A stretch of DNA of 64,000 bases from Chaetoderma sp. LZ-2023a (Eukaryota; Mollusca; Caudofoveata; Chaetodermatida; Chaetodermatidae): contig CM067370.1 in NCBI GenBank assembly GCA_034401795.1, forward strand, positions 64,891,812 through 64,955,811. The letters are read 5' to 3'. The notes below the pieces were generated by a model. It saw only the letters and a list, made by a program, of their open reading frames with translations. It was not told the origin of the DNA and did no database searches. Positions 38,650 through 49,440 of the stretch are shown one piece after another (position 1 is the first letter of the stretch; each line of letters begins with the position of its first letter). The position numbers and the translations under genes were made by a program.

Positions 38650-40290
38650 GTGTACTCGCCGATCAGTCAGGAGGCTTTCCATGATGCCTCCCAGGTGGGT
38701 GCATCTTTACTAACCCTGGCTGACATCCGTGCTAGGCACTCTACACCTATGTCATATTACGGACAGCAGCAGAGAAGTCACCCATCGGGGCACACTATAC
38801 AACCTACACACCCATATGGTTCACCATGTCAACTTTATGGTGACCAATGGCCCGCGCATCATGCGCTGTGGCCCGCATCTCCACCAACAAGGACCTCATC
38901 TCCCTACTACCCATCAGTACCGCAGTTTGGAGATAGGAATGCGGGAGCACCACGGCATCAGATCCCAGAAGCGGCACCCACCACACTCAGTCCCTGGACC
39001 TCTGCTGTACCAAGGCAGAACCAAGCAACCTCCTACGAATGCACAATACACCACCACTGGTGCATCATCCGATACCAAGGCAGAAGCTCCCGGGTTCATC
39101 CGTACCAACCTCTCATATGGAACCTCACAGACGGGAATCCCCCCCCCCCCCTCGTGTGCGGCGGGGCCAGGATATGCAGAGCCGCGTTCACCAACACCGA
39201 CCTTCATCTGCATTCACCTCATTCTCTCCCCCACCCCCCGCCCACCTGGATTCACGCCCACTGTACCTTATCATGGCACCAGCCTGCCGAGTCATCCTCC
39301 CACCCGAATTCAGTGGGGGTGGGGGGATGGGAAGGGTGACTGGGCAAATTACCGGTGCCAGTTTGAAATCATAAGCTGTACAAACAGGTGGATGGATCAA
39401 CAGATGGTGGAGTATCTGGCCGCCAAACTGTCAGGGAAAGCCCTGCGGATACTGGCAGATATGGGGGTCAGACCTCACACCCACATACACAGAGTTGGAA
39501 AGCGCTCTTTCCGTGAGGTTCGGAGATACAGCATTGGGAGAGACGAGATGCGTGGAAGAAACTCTGCCCGAATTATCTAGCCACATCCGACGCCTCGTCA
39601 CCAGAGCGTACCTCAACACAAACCATAAAGGAGTCACTCACCTCCATTTAAACACTTTCATTGATGCTTTGGGCGGAGAACCCACCCTCAATGAGAAACT
39701 ATTCCTTTTGGAGCATGGGAGCCTTCAAACTCTTACCGCGACAGCTGTATACATCGAAAATGTCCTCGAGTGGAAGGAAAATGCTCGTCGTCAACTACAC
39801 CACATCAATGAGCTAAATGGCGCGAACAGCCTCACTTCTATAGACTACTCACACACAGCAACTAACATCGACAGCAACAATGCAACACAATCTGCACCAA
39901 CTCCCCGAGGAGATCATGCGTCCCGAGGAAGAGGGCATGGCCAATCCCATTGCAGAGGCCATGGCAATGCCGCAGGACACGGAAACCAGCAGAATAACAA
40001 CAATAGGCAGGCAACACACGACAGGTTAGAAGAGATGATGAAGCAGATCTCTGCCATTACCAATCTGGTCACCACACTCAGCACCACGATGGCGACCCAA
40101 CACACCACACGACCGCCACCAAGCAGCAACGCTCCCAATGCACAACTACCAAACACATGCCATGGATGTTGTCAGGTGGGCCATTGGAGGACTGATGTCA
40201 AAACCGCCCGCCCGCCCCCTCTGCTCCATTGTGCCACTGATCAATGGACACCACAGCCAGAGCAGCCGTTAAAGCCGAATGGGCACTGAT
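38650..40290 (+). pseudogene. gag-like region
   Basis: Frames change several times. A Pro/His/Ser-rich N-terminal part (38,650-39,300) precedes a capsid-like segment (FSGGG.DWANYRCQFEI, then MVEYLAAKLSGKALRIL near 39,320-39,460). The last frame (39,495-40,289) contains an Asn/His/Gly-rich linker and a zinc-knuckle-like CHGCCQVGHW at about 40,157. The fourth zinc ligand is missing (Val in place of Cys). Not functional. Confidence 0.65.
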
Positions 40291-40986
40291 TAGAGAGTCA
40301 CTTCAGTGCCCCATCCTCAAACCCGGCTCAACTGCGGTCCTTCAACAGTGACTTCATGTGGATTCATCAAATTGTACGAACACTACACAAAAACGGCTTC
40401 ACAAAAGCTTGGCCTACGATGCACACTGCATCTGCAGCCCTGACAATCCATCCTTCTACGGAAAATTGTGACTCCTGCAATAGCCGTTTCTACTAAACCC
40501 TCTTTCCTATGTAAAACGGCAGTGCTTGTTTGTAGCACCTCCACTGAAACAACGTTTATACAAGCACCACAACCCACCACCAAGGCACTTAACGGCAGGT
40601 GCTCTCTGGTGGTTAGCAACACCCAACAACCATCATCATCATCCCCTGCACCTAGTAGCAGAAGTAGTGGCACGGACGGAAGCCAGCACACCGCATCATG
40701 GATCCACAAAAGACATTGCCGCAAACATCAGCATAAACAGTGACAATGATGCTGTTTCTTTTGCGCATCTCCTAAACATCCCATGATGCGTTGTCCTAAA
40801 TGGCTGGCACAAATAGCTCCGCTCCATTCTCGTCCAATTCAAAGTACTGCCTACACCAACTCACAGCACACACCACCAACTTCAGATACAGCAATACTGT
40901 TACCCCCAGCTTCGTTGTCACCCAAGTAAAATCAGCAGCAACGACGACGAGCTGGCTCCTTCCTCACTCAGCCACCAATCACACTC

Positions 40987-41373
40987 ATGGAAGCAATCAA
41001 GAACCAGGCCACTTTCATACAAGGCCCCGCCGCAGCTATGAAGGATCCACAGACCACAATCTTGGAGACTCTTCCACAAGCACACCAGAAAGTTCTCTAT
41101 AAGTGTGCTTGTTTGTTCAGTGGAATATCTACTAGTGCCACTTCCATCACCGTCTTCAACAAGCGTCTCTATGAGAGCATCCCACCTCATCAGAGATCAC
41201 CCCTTAGGCCTTCTAACATATTTTTACAAACAGCCACCGGGGCTGATGTTCCCATGCTTGGCACAATTAACCTCGTAATACAGATAGATGAGATACAATT
41301 CATTCAGCGAGTTGTCGTCCCCTCTATACAAAACGATGCCCTATTAGGTTCTGATTTTCTCAGCACCAGTTAA
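40987..41373 (+). pseudogene. Retropepsin-like protease remnant
   Basis: The frame includes ISTSATSITVFNKRLYESIP where the catalytic D(T/S)GA is expected, so both the catalytic Asp and the Gly of the triplet are replaced by Ser. It is followed by TATGADVPMLG and NDALLGSDFLS, which match the flap-to-ILG region of gypsy proteases. Its position between gag and RT supports the call. Confidence 0.6.
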
Positions 41374-41839
41374 GCCATCATTCACTGCAGACAACACGCA
41401 CGGCCATCCCATACCACTTGGACTGGAATCATCATGTGCAGTAATTTTAGCATCAACCGCAACAGTTGAGCCGGGACAATAGGAAATCCTATGGGCCACC
41501 GCACCGCAGGTAAGAAAGCCATGCTGGAACCAGACCCTGAATATGTGATCACCTCCCAATGTACAAGTCCATGGATGATAGTGGACACCAACAACAAAAA
41601 CCATATAACCTACCGGGTATTCAGTGGAACAGCCGATCCTATAACGCTTGTCCCTGGCATTCGCTGCGGCCATTTGGTGGATATGATTTCCCTGGAAACG
41701 GTCCCCAACAGCAACAGCAGCTTCTGATGAACACCATACCAGAACACCTGCATGACCTATATTTGCGTGCCACAGTTGGACTGACACAATCCCACAAACG
41801 TGATGTATGACGGATCCTGTTCAAATACCAGGGGAGCTT

Positions 41840-42744
41840 TTCTGCAGGTGATATGGACCTGGGAGAAGCTGGTACGTCGTCTTCCCATACTTAAAGAGAC
41901 AGAGACACATCAACGCGTGAATGACATGTTGCAGACAGACATCATAGAGCCCTCAGCACCCCCCTGGGCCAGTCCCATTGTACTTACAAGCCAGAAGGAC
42001 GGATCTTTGCTGCTCTGTATCGACTACCGCTGCCTTAATAATCTAAGTATCAAAGATGGGTATCTGCTTCCATGTATAGATCAGGTGTTAGATTCATTGT
42101 CCGGAGCCAGGTGGTTCTGTACCTTGACCTGGCAAGCAGTTACTGGCAAGTAGCCATGGATGAGGCTGCCCCCAGAGAAGAGCGCCTTCGTCTGTAGAGA
42201 CAGTCTTCTCCAGTTCCGCAAGATGCCTTACAGCTTGTGCAACGCTCCAGGAACATTCGAGTGTCTCATTGAGCAGGTATTAACCACCCTGCAATGGGGA
42301 ATCTGTCTCTGCTATATTGACGACGTTATCGTCTTTGGGCCTTCGTTTGAGCAGACCTTGTCCAACCTGGACAAGGTCTTAATGCAGTTTCGTACAGCCA
42401 ACCTAATGCTCAAACCCAAGAAGTACCATTTCTTCCATCAGAGTGTCGAGTTTCTCAGACATGTGATATCCGCAGAGGGAGTGGCCAGTCAACCCTCCAA
42501 CACTCATGCAGTGGCAAATTGGCAGACGCAAACTTCCATAATGGATACGCAAAGGTTCCTCGGGCTCTGGCAGTACCATCGCCAGTACATCCATCACTTC
42601 AGTGAGATTGCGTCTCCTCTCTTCCAAATCACTGAAAAGGACCGACCCTTCGAGTGGACGAGTGAGTGTAAGGTTTCCTTCAAGGCATTGAAGGACCTAT
42701 TACCACCCGCACTTATTCTTGCTCATCCTAACCATAACCTTTGA
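41840..42744 (+). pseudogene. Reverse transcriptase domain
   Basis: Recognised by IIEPSAPPWASPIVLTSQKD, CIDYRCLNNLSIKDGYLLPCID, FRKMPYSLCNAPGTF, CYIDDVIVF (42,313) and FLGLWQYHRQYIHHFSEIA. Near 42,120 the frame shifts, so the DLAS.YWQVAMDEA motif reads in another phase, and it shifts back near 42,175, leaving a TAG at 42,151. The YIDD active-site box is intact. Typical gypsy RT length and order. Confidence 0.85.
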
Positions 42745-43000
42745 TGTCATCTTAGACGCTGATGCGTCCGTTTTTGTGATTGGTGCTGTTCTATCACAGG
42801 TCAAAGAAGATGGAACAGAGCAGGTAATGGGTTATGGTTTACATACTCTGAACAAGACAGAGAAATGATACGCAACCACTCAGCGAGAATTATTGGCTGT
42901 GGTGTACTTTGTTAAGTACTATAAACACTTTCTCTATGGATGCACATTAACCACACAATTTACACCTCACTACGCTGGCTCAGAAACCTAAAAAGTCTGG
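42745..43000 (+). pseudogene. RNase H domain
   Basis: After another frameshift: FDVILDADASVFVIGAVLSQ, then TTQRELLAVVYFVKYYKHFL, the DA(D/S) and REL landmarks of retroelement RNase H. A TGA at about 42,867 and a shift near 42,950 interrupt it before TSLRWLRNLK, which is in the next frame. Confidence 0.8.
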
Positions 43001-43899
43001 AGGGCCAGGTAGCGAGGTGGCAGGAATCCCTGCAGGCCTTTAACTTCAATGTTGTTCACCGTCCCGGCAAGTTGCATGGACATGCATATGCCCTGAGCAG
43101 AATCGGGCTTGAGGGTGAACAAGAAGTGGCCACCACCGTAACACATACAACGCTGCCAGCTTCCGTATTCTCTGAACTGCAGTGTGCAGACTGGGATACG
43201 GAAGAGCTCGCCCATGAACAGGCAATGGACGCGAAGACACGAACGATATATGCGTGGATTCAGGAGAGGGTATGCCCTCCAAAGAAATCTATTAGTCCTT
43301 TCTCCGCCACGACCAAATATTATTATCAATGGTTTGGAGAATGCCACATGAACGATGGCATTCTCTACATAAATAACGGGATACTAATTTCTGAGCACTA
43401 TAGGGTCATTATACTCCAACAATTACATGACCGTGCCGGACATTTGGCCATTGAAAGAACGACAGAGCAGATCAAACAGAGATTCCACTGGATCAGGATA
43501 TGCGATAGTGTCAAGGCTTGGGTCGCCAAATGTGTCCACTGTCAAAGACGCACCGTTGGCCAGCACCACACCGTACCATTACAAATTAAAATTGTGGGTG
43601 CACCATGGGAGCGAGTGGCTATTGATGTGCTCGGTCCCTTGAATACGATGGATGCTGGAAACAAATACATCCTCGTATTGCGAGATTACCTCACGAATTT
43701 GGTAGAGGCATTGGATTTGCCAAACCAAGAGGCATCTGCAGTGGGGAGGTTCTGTCAAACAATGAGTCCTGCAGGTTTGGAATGTCCTATGAGCTATATT
43801 CCGACCAAGGTAGTAATTTTGAGTGCTGGTTGATCTCTGAAAATTATTCCATATAGTCAAAACACGCCCCCCACCTTATCATCCACATGGTGACGGGAT

Positions 43900-43946
<47 letters not shown>

Positions 43947-44330
43947 TCAACAGAACCCTCGTAGTGATGCTGACTAAGGAAACTCACCGTGATTGTCACA
44001 ATTGGGATCTATGACTTCCATATGTGCTCATGGCATACCGCACTTCAGTACATTCCAGCTCGGTTAATGTTAGGCTGTGAATTATCCTTACCCCTGGATC
44101 TGGCTATTCCCAGAATTCCGGGGGAGAAAAATTCACCATCTCTCCATGTGGAGCTCATTAGGCAAAAGATAGAACAGGCCCATAAACTGGTGAGAGAAAC
44201 ACTCTCCACTGCACACCAGCATCAGAAAACATGGCATGACCGACGGGTGCATGGAGACCCATATGAGGCGGGGAAAAATGGTCTGGGTTCACGATACGCG
44301 ACGTTCTATAAACGTGCCAAGTAAACTGAG
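42940..44330 (+). pseudogene. Integrase with GA-microsatellite in the catalytic core
   Basis: HDRAGHLAIERT and CVHCQRR form the HHCC zinc finger. AIDVLGPL carries the first catalytic Asp. The second (YSDQGSNFEC) is at ~43,800 in a shifted frame. Where the catalytic Glu is expected (just before RFNRTL) an (AG)n tract at 43,899-43,944 has expanded. The downstream C-terminal domain has a GPY/F-type motif (CQWKGPYVIV at ~44,335). The protein is dead. Confidence 0.8.
43899..43944. repeat. (AG)n expansion inside the integrase
   Basis: About 22 AG units with one AAAG interruption replace or extend the short segment before RFNRTL. Confidence 0.95.
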
Positions 44331-44578
44331 TTGCCAGTGGAAAGGGCCCTATGTGATAGTAGGTAAGAAGTCGGACGTGGCCTACCAGATCTGCGCCTCA
44401 GATGGCATGACCTCAGTCTTAAACCTTGTGTTAGCGATGACTCAGTCCCAGAGCTTGGACCGGCCGATATGCGTACCACCAGTACCCAGACCGATGTCTC
44501 TATGGAAACAGTTATTCCCAACGTTAGCACAGTGGTGCTAGTGAGACCCTTCCACCAAGCCAGGAATCCAGTGAACAG

Positions 44579-44992
44579 ATGGCTAACGCTGAGGACGATG
44601 ACGAGCCACGTACTCGCCCTCTCCCTCCTCAGAGTGGGTCTACCAGATCTGGGAAGTTGTATCTGAAGATTTTCTCGTTTGTGCTGTCCAAGGGGATGGA
44701 CGGAAAAGTTATTCTGTCGACCTCTTCCCATTCCCACCCACTTCGTGCTATTACCCCAATTATAGAGTTGCCACAAGTGGAGGCTGAGGATGTCCCAAGC
44801 TATGCCTCTTGCGGGCTGGAACATAAAATATGTAGCATGGAAGTGAAGAGGCTTGATGAGGCCTTGGCCTGTTACGGAGAATGGGAAAACCGCACAGCTC
44901 AGAGCACACCCTGTCCAAGACACAAAACCGCCAAACCATCCCCCAGTCAAGTCACGTCCGTGACACCACCCTACTCCAATTGGCGTCCCTAA
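44579..44992 (+). CDS. Open frame downstream of integrase, doubtful
   Basis: 138 codons intact from ATG (MANAEDDDEPRTRPLPPQSG) to TAA, following the integrase C-terminal domain. It may be the retroelement's integrase tail or an extra 3' open frame. No envelope signature (signal peptide, furin site, transmembrane anchor) is visible. Confidence 0.3.
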   Translation: MANAEDDDEPRTRPLPPQSGSTRSGKLYLKIFSFVLSKGMDGKVILSTSSHSHPLRAITPIIELPQVEAEDVPSYASCGLEHKICSMEVKRLDEALACYGEWENRTAQSTPCPRHKTAKPSPSQVTSVTPPYSNWRP

Positions 44993-47547
44993 TTTCCGCA
45001 CCAAGCTCGGACATCACACGTCCCATTCTTTTCACACTCCACTCGTCGTCTGTTGACTGTCCATATTCAGATATGAGAGAGACTACTGTTTCAGAGGAGG
45101 GTGGCTGTGGGCGGGGAGGTGGCCTGTTTAGTAGACTCTGGGCTCGATTTTTCCCAGAACCTAGAAACTATGACCAGGTACGAAACGTCATATAATGCGA
45201 GATGTCCATGCCCCGTCCGAGGAACCCCCCCCCCCCCTCCACAACCGCCTCATCACCACCACTTTCCTTTCAAACTCGATACTAGGGAAGATCGGGGCAT
45301 TAGGCTACTTTTGTGTCATGAACCAAATTCTGTTAAATCTTTATCTTATTACTTTAATTGGCCCTTAGGAAAGTTATGAAGATACATAAAAATACGTTAG
45401 ATTAGATGTTTTGTGGTTCCGTACATAACAACAATGCGGAAATAGAGATGTCTCTTGCAGAAGATCTGGCTTTGTCTGACAGCTCGATAGAAGAAACTAA
45501 AAAAAGAACGATGAAGGAATTTCCGTGTACCTAATTATTATATAAAGGACAGCCGTGTAAATGCAGATATTCCCACAACTGGGATTTGACAATGCATATC
45601 AACTGAGACCATTTTCTTCAATGCACATTTTGTTCAGATTGCAAATATTTGTTTTTGGAAACACGGTACGGAGTCACGCATCCACATCTAAGCATCGTGT
45701 TCTCGTAGTTAATCTTCAATCCGGGGAGCAAGACGAGCCCATTGACATTACAGTTCCAAGGTTTGAAGCTCGTACACTGCATGAAGTAATTCCTATCGGA
45801 AGAATGGCCAAAACAAACTGATGCCAACCTACTCCTTTGCATACCATCACCACTGCAATGACAACACCAACACCAACAACCATTTCATAAGTTACCACCA
45901 CAGCAGCAGACACCACACCAGCGACCACTACACTGACTGCACCGACAGCACACTCAGTTCTGACTACATCAATAGCTACCGTTGCTCAACCAGCAACAGT
46001 TGTGACACGTGTACCGATAGTAACTGTGCCTAGGCTTTCTTTAACTTTACAAAACATTTCCAACAGTTCCGCGTCTCCACCATATTTAACCATCGATGAG
46101 GGAACCGCCCGAGGAAACAGAATGACGACAATGCCATCGCACAGCACTACTTCCTCCAAAGACACCACGTCAACATCCGCAACCAGCACTCCTCACACCA
46201 CATCCATGGATCCTGCTATCCATAAGGCCACTACACCAGATAAGGTGTACTCGGGAAATGCCGCATTGCATACCAACCAGACATCCGAGCAGTTCTGCAT
46301 ACATGCACCAGCAGACTTATTCAGGCCGCCCAGATACAGAAACTCACCACCAGCACCACTTCAACACGCGTCATGTCCGCATTCGGAAGACAAAAATATG
46401 TGACAGCTACCATCACAACCACTGCAATGACCACCATGATGACAGCAACCACCACGACCGACCGGACACCCAGCACCACATCAATTCATCATATCACACC
46501 AACGTCGACATCTCATGTGCTAGACAGAACTTGTCCATATCTATCCGCTACCTCCTCTGACACCAGTGTGGAAGATGTCACCGAAAGTATGTCAGCATCT
46601 CGACTTCATCCACCACATCCCGCATATACCTGTTGGGGTAACCTTTCAGCCCATACCCGAGGCCATTACTGTCGCGGATTCAGCAGATTGTTTATTAAGT
46701 TGTGTGGAAAAGTGAATTATGCTTATTATGTTTATTTTTTAAATACTATTCTTATTATTATTGAAAGTTTTTAAAATCGAAACTCTGTCCCTAGGCTGAC
46801 CACGGTCATCCTACACATCTATGCTAATTATCCCATAGCTGTGTCTCACCTATAATCGCTGCGGATCCATATGCTGTAATCACACTCTATATGGTGTAAG
46901 TACGTAGCATGCCTAAGTGAACATGTCATTATCCCGATCATGCCGTCCTAGCTATTGTTTGGGCCGCCTGATGGCTTTCTACCTTGTTTCAGATAACAAA
47001 GCGGATATTGGTTGGCAAGAGCCATCCATGTGGATTCGCAATAATGGGCTGCACTGTATGCATGTCCTCATATATTGACATGCATACGTAATTTACTGTT
47101 TTAAAATTTGTGATATGTACATAAATATATATATCTTTATTTTTATATGTTCTTATTTTTATATAATAACTTGATTCTGATACGTTGGCGCTTGGGCGTT
47201 CTCAGTGAAAAATTAATTATCTGTCACCCAAGAGAATGCCCATGCGAGCTATTGTTTTAGCTATAATCAAAGTAATACAACAAATAAAAGAGCACGCACA
47301 GCAGCATGAAACAAAAAAAAGAAAAAGGCCCTGAAAGATAAATACCGGGCCAAAAATCAAAATCAAAAATATTCCGACCTCCCCGAACTCTTTCCCACGC
47401 CTATTTGCATTCTCTGATAATCTACACATCTCTCGCATCACTACTCCTTTCAGCCACGTGCCAAGCCGCGAAGTCTATAATTCTTGCCTAGCGTGTGCCC
47501 TGTACGTTCGATCCACGATGGTGGTATCGTTCATCACAGGTGCTAAA
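44993..47547. other. 3' internal region of the retroelement, low-complexity coding traces
   Basis: Thr/Ser/His-rich frames (for example 46,002-46,403) arise from CCAC/ACCA-rich DNA. A VDSG triplet in the frame at 45,101-45,379 resembles a protease triplet but lacks supporting context. No named gene supported. Confidence 0.4.
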
Positions 47548-47561
47548 CTAGGAGGGGTTGG
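47548..47561 (+). promoter_or_regulatory. Candidate polypurine tract
   Basis: TAGGAGGGGTTGG immediately precedes the 3' LTR start TGTAGCAC, as expected for plus-strand priming. Confidence 0.5.
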
Positions 47562-47986
47562 TGTAGCACGGATCAACCTGTCAGATACGAACCATCCCAG
47601 CTAGTCTGCGTACAGGACGAATTGGCCGGGTACATTCCAAGCATGCCCCCACCACCTGGATAGGACGATACACGTGTGTAGAGCCGATTACGAGAGGATC
47701 GCAAAATGACTACGTCTGTGAGATCATGTAGCATGCATTCACGGGCGTCAGAGATTGCGTAACAATGCACGTTAGTGTTGGGCAGAAAAAGCATCTCAAA
47801 CAGTTGGTACTCGTAATCCTTTTAGATTGCATCTTTCTCGCCGTTCTTGGTCTCGATCATGACCAGGATGAAGCGAGGATTCCAAAACTCTTTACCTTTA
47901 CCATTTTTAAATCAGTTAAGAATTGGCTGAGTTATAGCTAAATGAGCCCACTTATTCTATTTTCAAAATATTGAACCCCATAGATT

Positions 47987-48378
47987 TGGCACATGCATAC
48001 TCTCAGTACATGGCTCTTATAGCGCTTCACGTGACCCACTTCCCTGCCTCTGAAGCGCGCTCGCTGATTGGCTGTGGCGTTCCATCTGTGAGTATATAAG
48101 GGGTCGAAAAATCACTTTCGAGAGCACTCATGTGGTGGTGAGGTGCCTTGTCTAAGGGGAGGAGGGCACGTGACTGCATTCCGTGACTGCATTCCGTAAT
48201 GCAGATATCCAATATCTGCTGCGGATCCTTTCGGTTTTCAGACTCGTTGTCTCTAGGGTACAAGCCACTACATCCGCAACCACAGTTTTGCAAGCTCCCC
48301 GGAAGATGTCACCCGGGGGCAATAAACAAATTAAAGTCAGGTAGTCTAAGCCACTACTACTGGTCATTTGAGACTGCA
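47987..48378 (+). mobile_element. Solo-LTR-like insertion, ~392 bp
   Basis: Absent from the 5' LTR at the matching site. Can be read TGGCACATG...GAGACTGCA, with TG/CA ends. It contains CACGTG, CCAAT-type ATTGGCT (48,067), TATATAAG (48,093), a 13-bp direct duplication (GTGACTGCATTCC at 48,170) and AATAAA (48,321), the layout of an LTR with promoter, start and polyadenylation signal. The target duplication is unclear; ATTTG on both sides is possible. Confidence 0.6.
48093..48100 (+). promoter_or_regulatory. TATA box of the solo-LTR-like insertion
   Basis: TATATAAG, ~30 bp downstream of an inverted CCAAT box and ~25 bp upstream of a CACTTTCGAG initiator-like region. Confidence 0.5.
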
Positions 48379-48507
48379 TTTGTATAGTTTATTATTATAA
48401 TGTATATATAATCCTCATTTTCCCGTGCTCATAAGCACCGCAAGGTCGAATGACCTTCTATTTTTACTGTATTTTCCAACGTTAGTGATATGGCAGCAGC
48501 CACCTTT

Positions 48508-48590
48508 TAGTCCGGGAGCCAATTTTCAAAAGGGGTCTAGAAGAATGGTTTCGTAGCACACCCAGTATTCAGAAGGTTTGTCTCTATATT
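48508..48590. repeat. Left terminal inverted repeat of element B
   Basis: Starts TAGTCCGGGAGCC and includes GTAGCACACCCAGTATTCAG at 48,551. Confidence 0.85.
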
Positions 48591-49002
48591 ATGCTAGACC
48601 GATGTCTTGGGTATATTCTGAGCCGTGTTGTACAAGAAAATTGTGGTATCACTAACCCGTGAGAAGCCCATTTACAATAGGTGTTGAATGTAGCTCTCAA
48701 ACAATTTTCACAATGGTAAATTTTTCACAAACTTAAGCGCATGTTATATCAATACAATCTTAAGCAAAATGGAAAGGAGTGATCGTATATCGCAGATTTA
48801 TACATAATCAACCTCGTTTAAGACACCCGTATGTTGCTTTGTACATATTGGGGCACTTAGGTCGTCTTGTGACTAGCAATACCGTAGCTACAACAATGCC
48901 CATGTTTTCTACATTTTTCATAATTAAACTTTTAACTGACATGCAGTGCATGTCTACACAAGCTGGCAGGACATATTTATCACGTGAGCAAATGAGAGAA
49001 TG

Positions 49003-49440
49003 TTATTCATCCGTGTCAGAGTCATCTTCGACAATTGTATGCTGAACATTGTCACACATTTCACCTCCCATACAAAGGCATGCTTCAGTGCAGAGTAGAT
49101 TGTTAGCCTTGCATTGACAGAGATCTGTTCTTTTGCAGGCAGACTTTTGACATCTACATGATGTGAGTTCAATTAATGCAAATGGAGCAGGATCCTTTGA
49201 CATTAGAACAGGCTTGAGTAGACCATCCACTATACTCCAGCCCTGTCCATTTGGAGATGGAAGATTCTGAACAGCTTGCAATGAACGTCTCCAAACAAGA
49301 GCTTGAAAATTGGCCCTTTCGGTGTGATGCATTAGACTATTCGATGTAGGTGGAAGATTTTCATTTCTTTGGCTCTTTTGACAAAAGAGCCAATAACGGG
49401 TTTCATCAGCTGTCTTTTCCACATCCCTGGTGGTATACAA
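49003..49440 (-). pseudogene. Element B protein, LPPT and Cys-rich (CXC-like) tail
   Basis: Continues the nuclease region in a shifted frame: DETRYWLFCQKSQRNENLPP, then MHHTERANFQALVWRRSL and GWSIVDGLLKPVL. The tail has CRCQKSACKRTDLCQCKANN followed by LCTEACLC, a C.C....C.....C.C......C...C.C spacing like a tesmin/TSO1 CXC zinc-binding motif. It ends in an acidic run at 49,003. Such a tail could bind DNA at the terminal repeats. Confidence 0.75.

Noticed and set aside
45101-45379. VDSG motif suggesting a second retroviral-type protease
   Set aside because: Only three matching residues, wrong position after integrase, no flap or LLG motif downstream.
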